From Streptoalloteichus tenebrarius (lineage in GTDB: Bacteria > Actinomycetota > Actinomycetes > Mycobacteriales > Pseudonocardiaceae): 42,838 bases of DNA. The stretch lies in assembly GCF_024171885.1 (NCBI RefSeq), contig NZ_JAMTCP010000052.1, positions 1 through 42,838 on the forward strand, written 5' to 3'. Below are positions 26,241 to 35,262 of the stretch, piece after piece. A program made the translations under genes and the position numbers. Under the pieces are notes generated by a model. That model was not told where the DNA came from. It ran no database searches and saw only the letters and a program-made list of their open reading frames with translations. Within the stretch, counting starts at the first letter, position 1, and each line of letters begins with the position of its first letter.

Positions 26241-27881
26241 TCAGCCCTGGCGGCGCAGCTTCGCGGTCATCTCGGTCGCGGTCACCACCCTGGCGACCTG
26301 CGCGCAGTCGTCGCTGGTCGTGCCGGCGACACCCCCAGCGGCGTTCTGCCGGCAGGCGGTGTTCAGCGCGGTGCCCAGCTCGGCGTAGTCCGCGCCGGAG
26401 GTCAGCAGGTTCTGCACCGACCACCACAGCGCGGCGGACTTGTCCATGCCGATGCCGCGCACGCGCTGCCCGTTGAAGCTGCCGCCGTCGGCGATCAGGG
26501 CGGCCGCCTTGTTGCCCACACCGCTGTTCTTGTGGACGAAGACGCTGTTGTCCCTCGCGGTCTGGTAGCGCGGGTACCAGAGCGAGCTGCCCTTGCGGTC
26601 CGGATCGTTGTACGCCGGCGGGTTCGCCATGTCGCGGATGACGCCCAGGGCGGAGCCCTCGCCCATCTTCCACCGGTTGGCCGGGGTGTCGTCGGCGCTG
26701 CCGTTGGTCAGGTCGACGAACTCGCCGAAGATGTCCGACAGGGACTCGTTGATCGCCCCCGACTCGCCCCGGTAGACCAACCCGGAGACGTGCTCGGTGA
26801 CACCGTGGGTCAGCTCGTGCCCGGTGACGTCGTCGGTCGTCACGCCCTCGCCGAAGACCATCTGCTGGGCCTGCGGCGACCAGAAGGCGTTCTGGTACGG
26901 GCAGCGCTCGCCGGAGACGCAGACCCGGACCGTGGCGCGCAGCGCCTTGCCGGCCCCGTCGCCGTAGTCGACGCCGATCAGGTTGGTGAGATCCGTGCCG
27001 ACCTTGCTGGCGTAGAACTTCGCGGTGTCGCCGAAGAAGTCGTAGACCTTGTTGACGTCCGCGACCGACGAGGCCGGGCCGCCCTCGCGGCGCGTGACCC
27101 GGAACGCGGTGCCGCACCGGAAGGCGCGGTCGTCGTTGCCGTCGACGGTCCTGCGGTTGGCGTCGCAGACCGCGCGGTTGACCGCCTCGTGGGTGTCCGA
27201 CCAGGTGGCGAGCGCGGCCTTGGAGCCCGCGTCCACCACGACCGTCCACCGGTCCTCGGCGTTCTTCCCCGCGACGGTGACCTGGAACGCCGGAACCGCG
27301 TCGGCCGCGCCCTCCGCGCCGAGCAGGCTCGCGTCGTACCAGTACGGCTTGGTCTCGGCCACCCGCAGGTCCGTGACGCCCTGGCCGGACTCGGCGGCCA
27401 CCCGGTCGAGCGCGGACCGCGCGGCGCCCTCAGCCGCGGCGGTCCGGTCGGCGGGGAAGGACCCGGCGCGCCCACGCGTCGTCCTGCCGTGCGCGGAGAC
27501 GAGCGCGCCCGAGGTGTCGAGCACCTCGACGACCTGGCCGCCGAGCACCGGGACGCCGTCGATGGTCTGCTGGAGCCGGACGACCCCTCCCGCGGGCGTC
27601 GTCCGGCTGCTCAGCACGTCGAGGGAGCCCACGGTGGCCCCGAACTGCCCGGCGAGCCGGGCGGCGTGGGCGCTCCCCGCGGCGCGCAGGTCGCCGTGGC
27701 CGGACGGCGCCGGCCTCGGGCTGCGCGGGGTGACCTCGCGGGTGCGGCCCAGGTCGTCGACCTGGACGTCCGCGTCGGAACCCGGCGGGGCTGGGGCGGC
27801 GAACGCGGGCTCCGCGGCCGCGACGACGCCGAGGGCGAGGGCCGTCGCGAGCAGCGCGGCACCTCGTCGGGTACGGGACAT
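26241..27881 (-). CDS. Secreted M4-family (thermolysin-like) zinc metalloprotease
   Basis: The product is 546 residues. Signal peptide 1-29 is cut near AFAAP. A FTP/PepSY propeptide follows to about 230 (RLQQTIDGVPVLGGQVVEVLD). The mature domain has the zinc motif H355-ELTH359 and the third ligand E379 in GAINESLSD. At the position of the transition-state His of thermolysin (THYG), this protein reads SFNG; I recall similar variation in other actinobacterial M4 enzymes, but this was not checked. A Cys pair at 321/327 and a late Cys pair suggest disulfides. The start is supported by TTTGGAG. It is monocistronic, divergent from the septum-formation lipoprotein and followed by a hairpin. It probably degrades extracellular protein. 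Confidence 0.93.
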   Translation of the reverse strand: MSRTRRGAALLATALALGVVAAAEPAFAAPAPPGSDADVQVDDLGRTREVTPRSPRPAPSGHGDLRAAGSAHAARLAGQFGATVGSLDVLSSRTTPAGGVVRLQQTIDGVPVLGGQVVEVLDTSGALVSAHGRTTRGRAGSFPADRTAAAEGAARSALDRVAAESGQGVTDLRVAETKPYWYDASLLGAEGAADAVPAFQVTVAGKNAEDRWTVVVDAGSKAALATWSDTHEAVNRAVCDANRRTVDGNDDRAFRCGTAFRVTRREGGPASSVADVNKVYDFFGDTAKFYASKVGTDLTNLIGVDYGDGAGKALRATVRVCVSGERCPYQNAFWSPQAQQMVFGEGVTTDDVTGHELTHGVTEHVSGLVYRGESGAINESLSDIFGEFVDLTNGSADDTPANRWKMGEGSALGVIRDMANPPAYNDPDRKGSSLWYPRYQTARDNSVFVHKNSGVGNKAAALIADGGSFNGQRVRGIGMDKSAALWWSVQNLLTSGADYAELGTALNTACRQNAAGGVAGTTSDDCAQVARVVTATEMTAKLRRQG

Positions 27882-28090
27882 GCGTCACTCCAAAGAAGCA
27901 ACAGAAACAGCAGGGAGTCACTATTCGTGACGTGTGGGTGATCATGTCCAGGCTTTCGGGGTACGCACACCCGTCATTCGTCGGGTGAATTGCGACTAAC
28001 GGCGCAGGACCGGGCGAAGCAACCACGAACCGTTGATCACCGATATGACCCATTCGTGGGGAGCCGGCCCGGCGGTACGGTCGGAGCCGG

Positions 28091-28987
28091 ATGATCACGG
28101 CGCGACGCGTTACCCCGGTCCGCGCCCTGGCCGCGGTGCTGGCCACCGTCCTGGCCACGGCGTCGGTCGTCTCGTGCTCGGGGCCGGTCGACGGCACCCC
28201 GGTCGCACGTCCGTCCACAGTGGAGGGTTCTTCCCCTGTCCAGCCGACGTCCTCGCCCACGGCGCCCGTCCTCGGCGGGGCCACGCCCCGGGTCGGCGGC
28301 TGCCTGCGCGGGAACGACTACGACGAGGTCCCCTGCGACCAGCCGCACGAGGGCGAGGTGACCGCGACCGACAGCCTCCCGGGGACGCTGCCCGCCACGC
28401 CCGACGACGCGACGGTGCGGCGCGCGGCGTTGCCACGGTGCCGGCAGGCCGCCGTGGAGTACCTGGGCAGCGGCGACGTCGACGCCACCCGGCTGCGGTC
28501 GTGGGCGTTCTGGCCCTCCGCCCGCGACTGGGCGTCGGGCCAACGCTGGCTGGTGTGCGCGGTGTTCGAGGCCGGCGCCGACGACCGGCCGGTCGGCCGC
28601 ACCGGCTCCCTGCGCGGAGCGCTCACCAGCGGCTTCGACACCTACCAGCAGTGCACGGCCGGCTCCCCGAGCCGGGACGACCGCCTGGTCACGGTCCCCT
28701 GCGACCAGCCCCATCTCGCCGAGGCGGTGCCCGGGGTGCTCACCCTGGGCGCGGCGCACGAGTCCCCACCGGACGCGGACCAGATGACCCAGTCGGCGCA
28801 ACGGCACTGCGCCCAGGCCGTGACCGGCTATCTCGGCGCGGCCCGATCCGACGTGCTGGTCTCGTGGCGGCTGCCGAGCGCGGCGAGCTGGTCGGAGGGG
28901 TTCTCCGTCGCCGTCTGCTACGTCGAGACCGCCACCGCGGTGAAGGCGCGGCTGCGCGGCGTCGGGACGAACCCGCTCCCGTCCTGA
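28091..28987 (+). CDS. Septum-formation-family lipoprotein
   Basis: This 298-residue protein has a signal peptide and the lipobox VVSC with Cys29, then a Ser/Pro/Thr linker. Two copies of a septum-formation-type domain follow, each opening with CLRGNDYDEVPCDQPHEGEV (residues about 71-90) or CTAGSPSRDDRLVTVPCDQPHLAE (about 195-218). Each has a conserved Cys pair and Trp-rich core. Family members are membrane-anchored exported proteins named from a mycobacterial septum-formation phenotype; molecular role is unclear. The start follows GGAGCC 4 nt upstream. The two-domain duplication is visible directly. Confidence 0.85.
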   Translation: MITARRVTPVRALAAVLATVLATASVVSCSGPVDGTPVARPSTVEGSSPVQPTSSPTAPVLGGATPRVGGCLRGNDYDEVPCDQPHEGEVTATDSLPGTLPATPDDATVRRAALPRCRQAAVEYLGSGDVDATRLRSWAFWPSARDWASGQRWLVCAVFEAGADDRPVGRTGSLRGALTSGFDTYQQCTAGSPSRDDRLVTVPCDQPHLAEAVPGVLTLGAAHESPPDADQMTQSAQRHCAQAVTGYLGAARSDVLVSWRLPSAASWSEGFSVAVCYVETATAVKARLRGVGTNPLPS

Positions 28988-29209
28988 CCACCCGGCCCCG
29001 ACCCGGCCCCACTGATCACCCAGCTCGGGTTCCCCCGTGCGCGGCCACTCGTGAGGGCAGCCGGGCGGATCCCGCGGCTCCAGGACTGGCCGAATGACCG
29101 ACCGTGACCCCACTTCCGTCGCTAGTCCCCCGACACCGTCCCTCGATGGGCTGATGGTGTGCCCGGCCGACCGGCCGGACCGCCGCCAAGCCGACATCGA
29201 GGGAGGATC

Positions 29210-30901
29210 ATGCGGAGGCTCTTACTGGCCGCCACAGGAGTGGTGGCCACCGCGAGCGCGCTCCTCACCACCGCCCCGTCCGCGACGGCCGCGCCGGACG
29301 CCACGCCCGGGGTGCCGGACCGGTACCTCCACCAACAGATCACCTGGAAGCCGTGCTTCCCGGACCGGCTCCCCGACGGGGCGTCGCCGGGGTCCGAGCG
29401 CCTGGAGTGTGGCTCGTTCAGCGCGCCCCGCAACTGGGGGAGACCGGACGAGAAGGTCGACATCGTCGTCGCGGTGAGCCGACTGCGCCCGGCGAAGGGG
29501 GAGCCCCGGGGCAGTGTGCTGACCAACCCGGGTGGTCCCGGCGGTCCCGGCCGCACGCTTCCGCTGGTGTTCCTCCAGCAGAACCGCGCGAAGCTGCTGG
29601 ACAACATGGAGATCGTGGGCATCGACCCGCGCGGCACCGGTGAGAGCAGCAACGTGAGCTGCGGCGGTGGCAGCGAGATCGGCGCCGGCCTCGACCCGAG
29701 GGACCGGAGCCAGGGCAACATCGACCTGATGCTCGACTCGGCGGCGTTGGCCGCGAAGTTCTGCCAGACGAAGTCCGGCGAGCTGGGCCGGTACGTCACC
29801 ACCGAGCAGACCGTGAAGGACCTCGACCTGCTGCGGCACCTGCTCGGCCGGGAGAAGGTGAGTTACGTCGGCTACTCCGGCGGAAGCTGGATGGGCGCGT
29901 ACTACGCGACGTACTTCCCGAACCGAGTGGACAAATTCGTCCTTGACTCCAACACGGAATTCACGACGACCTGGCAGAAGTCGTTCGCGTGGCAGCCGAA
30001 GGGCTTCGAACGACGGTTCCGCGAGGACTTCCTTCCGTGGGTGGCGCGGTACGACGGCGTGTACCACCTCGGCACCACGGGCGAGGCGGTGCGCCAAACA
30101 TACGAGCGGGTCCGCGCGAAGCTGGCCGAGCAGCCGGTCGACCTCGGACAGGGCACGACCATGAGCGCCCCGCTGCTGGACGACACCCTCGCGAGCGGCA
30201 TCTACGGCAAGACGGCCTTCCCCGACCTCGCCGACGCGCTGGCCCAGCTCAACACCCTCGTGGAACGGCCGGCGACCGAGCAGGCGCGGGCGGCGGCCGC
30301 CGCCGTCCGCCAGGCGCTGCCCCGCCTCACCCGCGCGGCGCTGCCCGGCGTGCTCCCGGTGTCGGCGGACGCCTTCCCCGCGACCTTCTACAACATCACC
30401 TGCAACGACACGCCAACCACCGCCACCCGGCAGTCGCTCATCCGGGACACCGAGCGGAGCGGGAGGAAGTACCCGCTCATCGGCTGGCGGAAGATCTCCG
30501 ACGTGTGCGCGTTCTGGAAGCGCCCTGACGTGCACATGCCCACGCCCGACGGGAAGGGCGTGCCCCCGGTCCTGATGGTGCAGTCCGTCAACGACCCGGC
30601 CACGCCGATGGAGGGCGCGAAGCGGGCGCACGAGGCCTTCGCCAACTCCCGCATGCTCACGGTGACGGCGGAGGGCGACCACGGGATCTACTCCGCCGGG
30701 AACGCCTGTGTCGACGAGGTCGTGGAGAAGTACCTCGTGGACGGGGTCGTCCCGGAGCGCGACCTGTCCTGTGCCGGCACCCCGCTGCCGGAGCCGAAAC
30801 AGGCCGGCGCGCGGGAGAAGCGCTCGGTGGCGCCGGAGGCGGCGAACCCGCTGCTGCTGCACGCGCAGCTCAGGGACCTGATCGGGCCGATGCCGCGCTG
30901 A
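29210..30901 (+). CDS. Secreted S33-family tripeptidyl aminopeptidase-like hydrolase
   Basis: This 563-residue alpha/beta hydrolase has a Sec signal peptide (1-28). The oxyanion region is NPGGPGGPG (107-114), the nucleophile S223 lies in GYSGGS, and the acid D462 (SVNDPATP) and H491 (GDHGIY) complete the triad. The C-terminal TAP-like domain with two Cys pairs matches Streptomyces secreted tripeptidyl aminopeptidases, which remove N-terminal tripeptides from exported proteins or peptides. ATG 29210 follows GGGAGG; a 17-residue upstream extension would destroy the signal peptide. A strong hairpin follows the stop. Confidence 0.93.
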   Translation: MRRLLLAATGVVATASALLTTAPSATAAPDATPGVPDRYLHQQITWKPCFPDRLPDGASPGSERLECGSFSAPRNWGRPDEKVDIVVAVSRLRPAKGEPRGSVLTNPGGPGGPGRTLPLVFLQQNRAKLLDNMEIVGIDPRGTGESSNVSCGGGSEIGAGLDPRDRSQGNIDLMLDSAALAAKFCQTKSGELGRYVTTEQTVKDLDLLRHLLGREKVSYVGYSGGSWMGAYYATYFPNRVDKFVLDSNTEFTTTWQKSFAWQPKGFERRFREDFLPWVARYDGVYHLGTTGEAVRQTYERVRAKLAEQPVDLGQGTTMSAPLLDDTLASGIYGKTAFPDLADALAQLNTLVERPATEQARAAAAAVRQALPRLTRAALPGVLPVSADAFPATFYNITCNDTPTTATRQSLIRDTERSGRKYPLIGWRKISDVCAFWKRPDVHMPTPDGKGVPPVLMVQSVNDPATPMEGAKRAHEAFANSRMLTVTAEGDHGIYSAGNACVDEVVEKYLVDGVVPERDLSCAGTPLPEPKQAGAREKRSVAPEAANPLLLHAQLRDLIGPMPR

Positions 30902-30907
30902 GCGGAC

Positions 30908-30940
30908 GGAGGGCTCCCGCCGAGGCGACGGGAGCCCTCC
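30908..30940 (+). terminator. Hairpin terminator after the S33 hydrolase gene
   Basis: GGAGGGCTCCCG (30908-30919) pairs perfectly with 30929-30940 around a 9-nt loop, just after the stop. Confidence 0.8.
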
Positions 30941-31020
30941 TCGTTCCGCGTGCCCCCTGTGGTTCCCGGAAGTGCCCGGAGGACAGGGGAAACAACCGCC
31001 GGAGCGGCGAACGCGAGTGA

Positions 31021-31614
31021 TCAGAGCAGGCGGCGCGCCACCCAGCCGTGCGCGTCGGTCACCAGCCGGAGGAGCCAGGGGGACGCCAGGATCGCGAGCA
31101 CTCCCAGTCCACTGTGGACCAGGACCGCTCCCGTCCACGTCGGCCCGCCCCACGCCGTGGACAGGTCGACGCCCCACATGACGAACGGGTAGCTGACGCC
31201 CCGCGCGGCCATCGCCCCCAGCAGGAGGACCACCACGCCCTGCGACGCGCCCAGGGGCAGGGCCAGCAGCAGGTAGAGGAGTTCCCTCCACCGCCGCCCG
31301 TCGCCCAACGCGCGCCACGGCCCTCCGGAGGGCGGTGGTGGATCGGCCAGGGCGGCCCCCAACAGCACCCGCGCCCGGGTTCGCTCCAGGCTCGCCAGGA
31401 GCCGCGCCAGCGCGAGAACGGCCAGGAGCACCACCAGGCCCACGAACACGACAGCGGTCCCCACGCCGACCCCGAGCCCGACCAGCAACACGGGGAACCA
31501 CAGCAGGGCGAGCGGCAGGGACAGCACGGCGAAGAGCAGCCGCCGACCGAACGCCCGAACACCGGGGCGTCGCCAGACCACGGTCTCGCTCCGCACCAAC
31601 GGCCAGTACCACAT
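31021..31614 (-). CDS. Stand-alone sensor-domain membrane protein
   Basis: This 197-residue protein has four hydrophobic helices in two pairs: 22-45 and 48-67, then 113-132 and 160-185. The hydrophilic loop between the pairs is ERTRARVLLGAALADPPPP. This matches the putative sensor domain normally fused to the N-terminus of actinobacterial histidine kinases. Here no kinase domain follows, so it is either an independent membrane sensor or a remnant. ATG 31614 is preferred because GGGGGGAAG lies about 10 nt upstream and an earlier in-frame start (31713) adds an Arg/Pro-rich leader. Confidence 0.7.
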   Translation of the reverse strand: MWYWPLVRSETVVWRRPGVRAFGRRLLFAVLSLPLALLWFPVLLVGLGVGVGTAVVFVGLVVLLAVLALARLLASLERTRARVLLGAALADPPPPSGGPWRALGDGRRWRELLYLLLALPLGASQGVVVLLLGAMAARGVSYPFVMWGVDLSTAWGGPTWTGAVLVHSGLGVLAILASPWLLRLVTDAHGWVARRLL

Positions 31615-31828
31615 CGACACCGCTTCCCCCCGGCGATCGCACCTTCGACCCCACGCTAGGAAGCCGGGGCCGCCGGGAGAACCCGGCTGGCGGCGACGCC
31701 GGCCGGGGGTCAACCCCCGGTGTCCCCCGGGGCGGGCCGGGGGTGGTTCGCCCGCGGGGGCAGGCGCGTCACCATGGGCGGGAGCGTGGACAGAAGCACG
31801 GGCGGAGGCTCACGGAGGACAGGACAAA

Positions 31829-31877
31829 AAGCGGCGCCGGGGTGCCCCTCCCCCTGACGGGCACCTCGACGCCGCTT
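31829..31877 (-). terminator. Intrinsic terminator of the 48-codon gene
   Basis: On the minus strand a 19-bp stem with two mismatches (31859-31877 with 31829-31847) is followed directly by TTTTT and GTCC. It is one of the few hairpins here with a real U-tract, 19 bp after the miniprotein stop, and it defines a short transcription unit. Confidence 0.85.
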
Positions 31878-31895
31878 CCGTTCCCGGTCCTCGCC

Positions 31896-32042
31896 TCAGG
31901 CGCACCAGGCGCTGGGCCGCCCCCGGTCCGGGACACGGTCCTGGTCCTCCTCGCTCCTCCGGTCGGCGCGGTCGGGCGTGACGATCACCATCACGACGGC
32001 CGCCACGGACAGGACCAGCATCGCGAGTCCCGCGTTGACCAT
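31896..32042 (-). CDS. 48-residue single-pass membrane miniprotein
   Basis: The product starts with a hydrophobic helix (residues 4-22, GLAMLVLSVAAVVMVIV) and continues as a charged Asp/Arg/Glu tail to a terminal WCA. ATG 32042 has an excellent GAGGAGGTG RBS with 5-nt spacing, and the gene ends just before an intrinsic terminator. A perfect CRP-type palindrome lies 114 bp upstream. No family is recognised. Its size and topology resemble small regulatory subunits of membrane complexes or transporters. A longer in-frame extension (to 32213) runs through the CRP site and PEPCK terminator and is rejected. Confidence 0.65.
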   Translation of the reverse strand: MVNAGLAMLVLSVAAVVMVIVTPDRADRRSEEDQDRVPDRGRPSAWCA

Positions 32043-32155
32043 GGCGCACCTCCTCGCGGGTCTCGTTCCTGCCTTCTCCTGACTGCGTTGCCCGGGGACC
32101 GGTGAGGACCTGTCCCCCGACAGTGAGGAGCATGGCCCCGCCCGCCAGATACATC

Positions 32156-32171
32156 TGTGACTCAGATCACA
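32156..32171 (-). promoter_or_regulatory. Perfect CRP/GlxR-type binding site
   Basis: TGTGA-N6-TCACA, extended by TC and GA on the outside so that both 7-mers TCTGTGA/TCACAGA pair perfectly. It sits between the PEPCK terminator and the miniprotein gene, 114 bp upstream of the latter's start. It matches the consensus for cAMP-receptor-type regulators. A cAMP-responsive regulator in this organism is assumed, not seen. Confidence 0.75.
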
Positions 32172-32211
32172 GAAAAGGGGACGCCCCCGGAACCGGACCG
32201 GTCCCGGGGGC
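32172..32211 (-). terminator. Intrinsic terminator of the PEPCK gene
   Basis: On the minus strand GCCCCCGGGACCGGT pairs with its complement (32183-32211) with a small internal asymmetry, followed by CCCC and TTTT. It ends directly at the CRP-type site. Confidence 0.75.
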
Positions 32212-32265
32212 ATCCCCCTTTCCCACGGCTCCCCGCGGCGGACGTGCCCGCGGGTGCGGTGGCGC

Positions 32266-34077
32266 TCAGCCGAGGCGCTGCTTCAGCGCCTCCAGCTCGT
32301 CCCGCAGCGAGGTCGGCAGCTTGTCGCCGATCTTGGCGAACCACTCCTCGATCAGCGGGATCTCCGCCTTCCACTCCTCCGGGTCCACGGCGAGCGCGGC
32401 CTCGATGTCGGCCACCGGGGCGTCGAGGCCCTCCAGGTCGATGGCCTCGGCGGTCGGCACGTACCCGATGGGGGTCTCCACGGCGGGGGCCCTGCCCTCC
32501 AGCCGCTCCACGACCCACTTCAGCACCCGCGAGTTCTCGCCGAAGCCCGGCCACAGGAAGCGCTTGTCCTCACCCCGCCGGAACCAGTTGACGTAGAAGA
32601 TCCGCGGCAGCTTCGTGGCGTCCGCGCCCTTGCCGGTGTCGATCCAGTGCTGGAAGTAGTCACCGGCGTGGTAGCCGATGAACGGCAGCATCGCCATCGG
32701 GTCGCGGCGCACCACGCCGACCTGGCCCACGGCCGCGGCGGTGGTCTCCGAGGACAGTGTGGCGCCCATGAACACGCCGTGCTGCCAGTCCCTGGACTCG
32801 GTCACCAGCGGGATGGTGGTGGCCCGACGGCCGCCGAACAGGATGGCCGAGATCGGCACGCCCTTCGGGTCCTGCCACTCCGGGGCCACGATCGGGCACT
32901 GCTCGATCGGCACGCAGTACCGGGAGTTCGGGTGCGAGCTGAGCTCCTCGCTGTCCGGCGTCCAGTCCCGCTTCTTCCACGAGGTGAGGTGCGCGGGCGG
33001 CTCGCCCATGCCCTCCCACCAGATGTCGCCGTCGTCGGTGAGGGCGACGTTGGTGAAGACCGAGTTGCCCCGCTCGATGGTGCGCATCGCGTTGGGGTTG
33101 GTCTTCCAGTCCGTGCCGGGGGCGACGCCGAAGAAACCGTTCTCCGGGTTCACCGCGTACAGCCGGCCGTCCTCGCCGAAGCGCATCCACGCGATGTCGT
33201 CGCCGAGCGTCTCCACCTTCCAGCCCGGAATGGTGGGCTCCAGCATCGCCAGATTCGTCTTGCCGCAGGCGCTCGGGAAAGCGGCGGCCACGTAGTAGAC
33301 CTTGTTCTCCGGCGAAATGAGCTTGAGGATGAGCATGTGCTCGGCGAGCCAACCCTCGTCCCGGCCCATCACCGAGGCGATCCGCAGCGAGTAGCACTTC
33401 TTGCCCAGCAGGGCGTTGCCGCCGTACCCGGAGCCGAAGCTCCAGATCATGCGCTCCTCGGGGAAGTGCGAGATGTACTTCGTCTCGTTGCACGGCCACG
33501 GGACGTCCTGCTGGCCCGGCTCCAGCGGCGCGCCCACCGAGTGCAGGCACGGCACGAAGTCGGCGTCGTCGCCGAACCGCTCCAACGCCCTGGCGCCCAT
33601 CCTCGTCATCACCCGCATGGAGACCACGACGTATTCGGAGTCGGTGATCTCCACGCCGAGCATGGGCTTCTCGGCGTCCAGCGGACCCATGCAGAACGGG
33701 ATCACGTACATGGTGCGGCCGCGCATCGAGCCCCGGTACAGCTCGGTCATCGTGGCCTTCATCTCGTCCGGGTGCATCCAGTTGTTCGTCGGCCCGGCGT
33801 CGGCGGGGTCCTGCGAACAGATGAAGGTCCGCTCCTCCACCCTCGCCACGTCGCCGGGGTCCGAGGCGCACCAGAACGAGTTCGGCTTCTGCTCCAGCCG
33901 CACGAACGTTCCGGCCTCGACCAGCTTCGCGGTCATCCGCTCCCACTCGTCGTCCGAGCCGTCGCACCAGACGACCTGGTCGGGGGTGGTGAGTTCGGCG
34001 ACCTCACGCACCCATGCAAGCAGGCGCTGGTGCGTGGTCGGTGCTTGGTCGAGACCAGGGATGGTCAGCGCGGTCAT
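32266..34077 (-). CDS. pckG: Phosphoenolpyruvate carboxykinase (GTP)
   Basis: This 603-residue enzyme converts oxaloacetate and GTP to phosphoenolpyruvate, GDP and CO2, the first committed step of gluconeogenesis. The P-loop with reactive Cys is AFPSAC271-GKTN. Other GTP-PEPCK motifs include [47 protein letters not shown] and [17 protein letters not shown]. The length matches the GTP-dependent family. The start ATG 34077 follows CAGGAGACG and fits the usual N-terminus; upstream in-frame sequence is not family-like. It is monocistronic, with its own terminator. Confidence 0.98.
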   Translation of the reverse strand: MTALTIPGLDQAPTTHQRLLAWVREVAELTTPDQVVWCDGSDDEWERMTAKLVEAGTFVRLEQKPNSFWCASDPGDVARVEERTFICSQDPADAGPTNNWMHPDEMKATMTELYRGSMRGRTMYVIPFCMGPLDAEKPMLGVEITDSEYVVVSMRVMTRMGARALERFGDDADFVPCLHSVGAPLEPGQQDVPWPCNETKYISHFPEERMIWSFGSGYGGNALLGKKCYSLRIASVMGRDEGWLAEHMLILKLISPENKVYYVAAAFPSACGKTNLAMLEPTIPGWKVETLGDDIAWMRFGEDGRLYAVNPENGFFGVAPGTDWKTNPNAMRTIERGNSVFTNVALTDDGDIWWEGMGEPPAHLTSWKKRDWTPDSEELSSHPNSRYCVPIEQCPIVAPEWQDPKGVPISAILFGGRRATTIPLVTESRDWQHGVFMGATLSSETTAAAVGQVGVVRRDPMAMLPFIGYHAGDYFQHWIDTGKGADATKLPRIFYVNWFRRGEDKRFLWPGFGENSRVLKWVVERLEGRAPAVETPIGYVPTAEAIDLEGLDAPVADIEAALAVDPEEWKAEIPLIEEWFAKIGDKLPTSLRDELEALKQRLG

Positions 34078-34503
34078 CTCGTCTCGTCTCCTGACTGGGC
34101 GCCACAGCCCGTGCCGCACGCCGGCTCCACCCAGGGGAGATCGGCGACGCCGCCGAAAACACCGAAAGCTTCGCCCCGCCCGGGTGGGACGGGCGTGCTG
34201 GGAAAGGGATGTTTTGCAGGTTAGCCCCGGGCAGGCCGGAAAACCGACGGCCACCCTGTCGCTTCTCTCACAAGAACGATCAGGGAATCGATTCAGGGCC
34301 GGCCCGATGACTGAGAACGGGTGAACCCCAAATGGGTGCGACTCGCAACACAGAGGGCGTGCGGGGCCGCCGGAATGGGCATCTCGGACACGAGCGAGGG
34401 ATGCGTGGGCGGGGCGGGAGACAGCGCCCGGCCCCGCCATCGCGACGTGCGGTGGCGGGGCCGGGCGAAACTCCTCACGCGTGAGGCGCGGCGGGGTGAA
34501 AGC
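34078..34503. other. pckG upstream region
   Basis: No gene is seen. On the minus strand TAACCT at 34223-34218 could be a -10 for pckG, giving a leader of about 135 nt; no clear -35 is present. Several A+T-richer tracts around 34205-34330 fit a regulatory region. The upstream part (34425-34467) is the hairpin of the next gene. Confidence 0.4.
34425..34467 (-). terminator. Hairpin downstream of the Asp-rich repeat protein gene
   Basis: A perfect 15-bp G+C stem (34425-34439 with 34453-34467) lies 37 bp beyond the stop at 34504. No U-tract. Confidence 0.7.
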
Positions 34504-35262
34504 TCAGATCCACCGGCCGGTGACCGGGTCGACGCTCACGGCCGAGCCCCCGGTCGACCCCGTGCCGGCGGGCGCGGTTCCTGACTCGGACCACGCCGCG
34601 TCCGACCAGGCGGCGTCCCCGGCCGGGTCGGCGGCGTCGCCGGCGTCGCCGGCGTCGTCGGCGTCGTTCCCGGAGAAGGCGTCCTTGCTGTAGGTGCCGT
34701 CCTTGTTGATGTGGCCCTGCTCCACGACCTTCCAGTCGCCGTGGCCCTGGTGCTCGCGGATGGTGACCTTGCCGTCCTTGCTGATCTCCGTGGCGGCGTC
34801 CGCGTCGCCGTCCCCGTCGGTGTCGGTGAACAGGATGACGTCGCCGTCGTCGTCCCTGACCACGGTGGTGTCGGCCTTGCCGTCCTGGTTGAGGTCCTCG
34901 GTGGCCGGGCCGACCGTGCGCTCCCCGTCCCTGGTCTCCACCACCATCGCGGAGCCGTCGCGGCTGGCGGTCTCCCGGTGGTCCCCGCCGCCCCCGGCCT
35001 TCCCGGTGTCCACCCACTGGCCGCTGCTCGCGTCGAACCTGGCCTGGCCGACGACCCTGCCCTGGCGGTCGAGCATGGTCAGGACGTCGGCGTCCCCGTC
35101 GTGGTCGGTGTCGGTGTAGGCCAGGTACCCGTCGTCGGTCTGGACCATCGCGGTGTCGTCGACACCGTCGTGGTCCTGGTCGTAGTTGGCCTCGGCCGTG
35201 AACTCCTCGCCGTCAACGGTGATCTTGAGGTCGCCGTCGCCGCCGTCGTTCTCGATGTACAC
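34504..35262 (-). CDS. Asp-rich repeat protein with calcium-loop-like motifs
   Basis: The product is 252 residues and very acidic. It holds at least four DxDxDGxxD-type loops (DQDHDGVDD, DTDHDGDAD, DLNQDGKAD and DTDGDGDAD), the pattern of EF-hand and thrombospondin type-3 calcium-binding loops. Between these are short beta-like segments ending in aromatic residues (GYLAYTD, DVILFTD, DWKVVEQ). The C-terminus (200-252) is Ala/Asp/Gly low complexity. There is no signal peptide with this GTG start (GGGGGA 4 nt upstream). The family looks like the uncharacterised actinobacterial DUF6802-like group; that name is from memory and tentative. Calcium binding is inferred. Confidence 0.75.
   Translation of the reverse strand: MYIENDGGDGDLKITVDGEEFTAEANYDQDHDGVDDTAMVQTDDGYLAYTDTDHDGDADVLTMLDRQGRVVGQARFDASSGQWVDTGKAGGGGDHRETASRDGSAMVVETRDGERTVGPATEDLNQDGKADTTVVRDDDGDVILFTDTDGDGDADAATEISKDGKVTIREHQGHGDWKVVEQGHINKDGTYSKDAFSGNDADDAGDAGDAADPAGDAAWSDAAWSESGTAPAGTGSTGGSAVSVDPVTGRWI

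Noticed and set aside
29222-31654. 810-codon minus-strand frame opposite the S33 hydrolase
   Set aside because: Antisense to a gene with complete catalytic triad and signal peptide; low-complexity translation.
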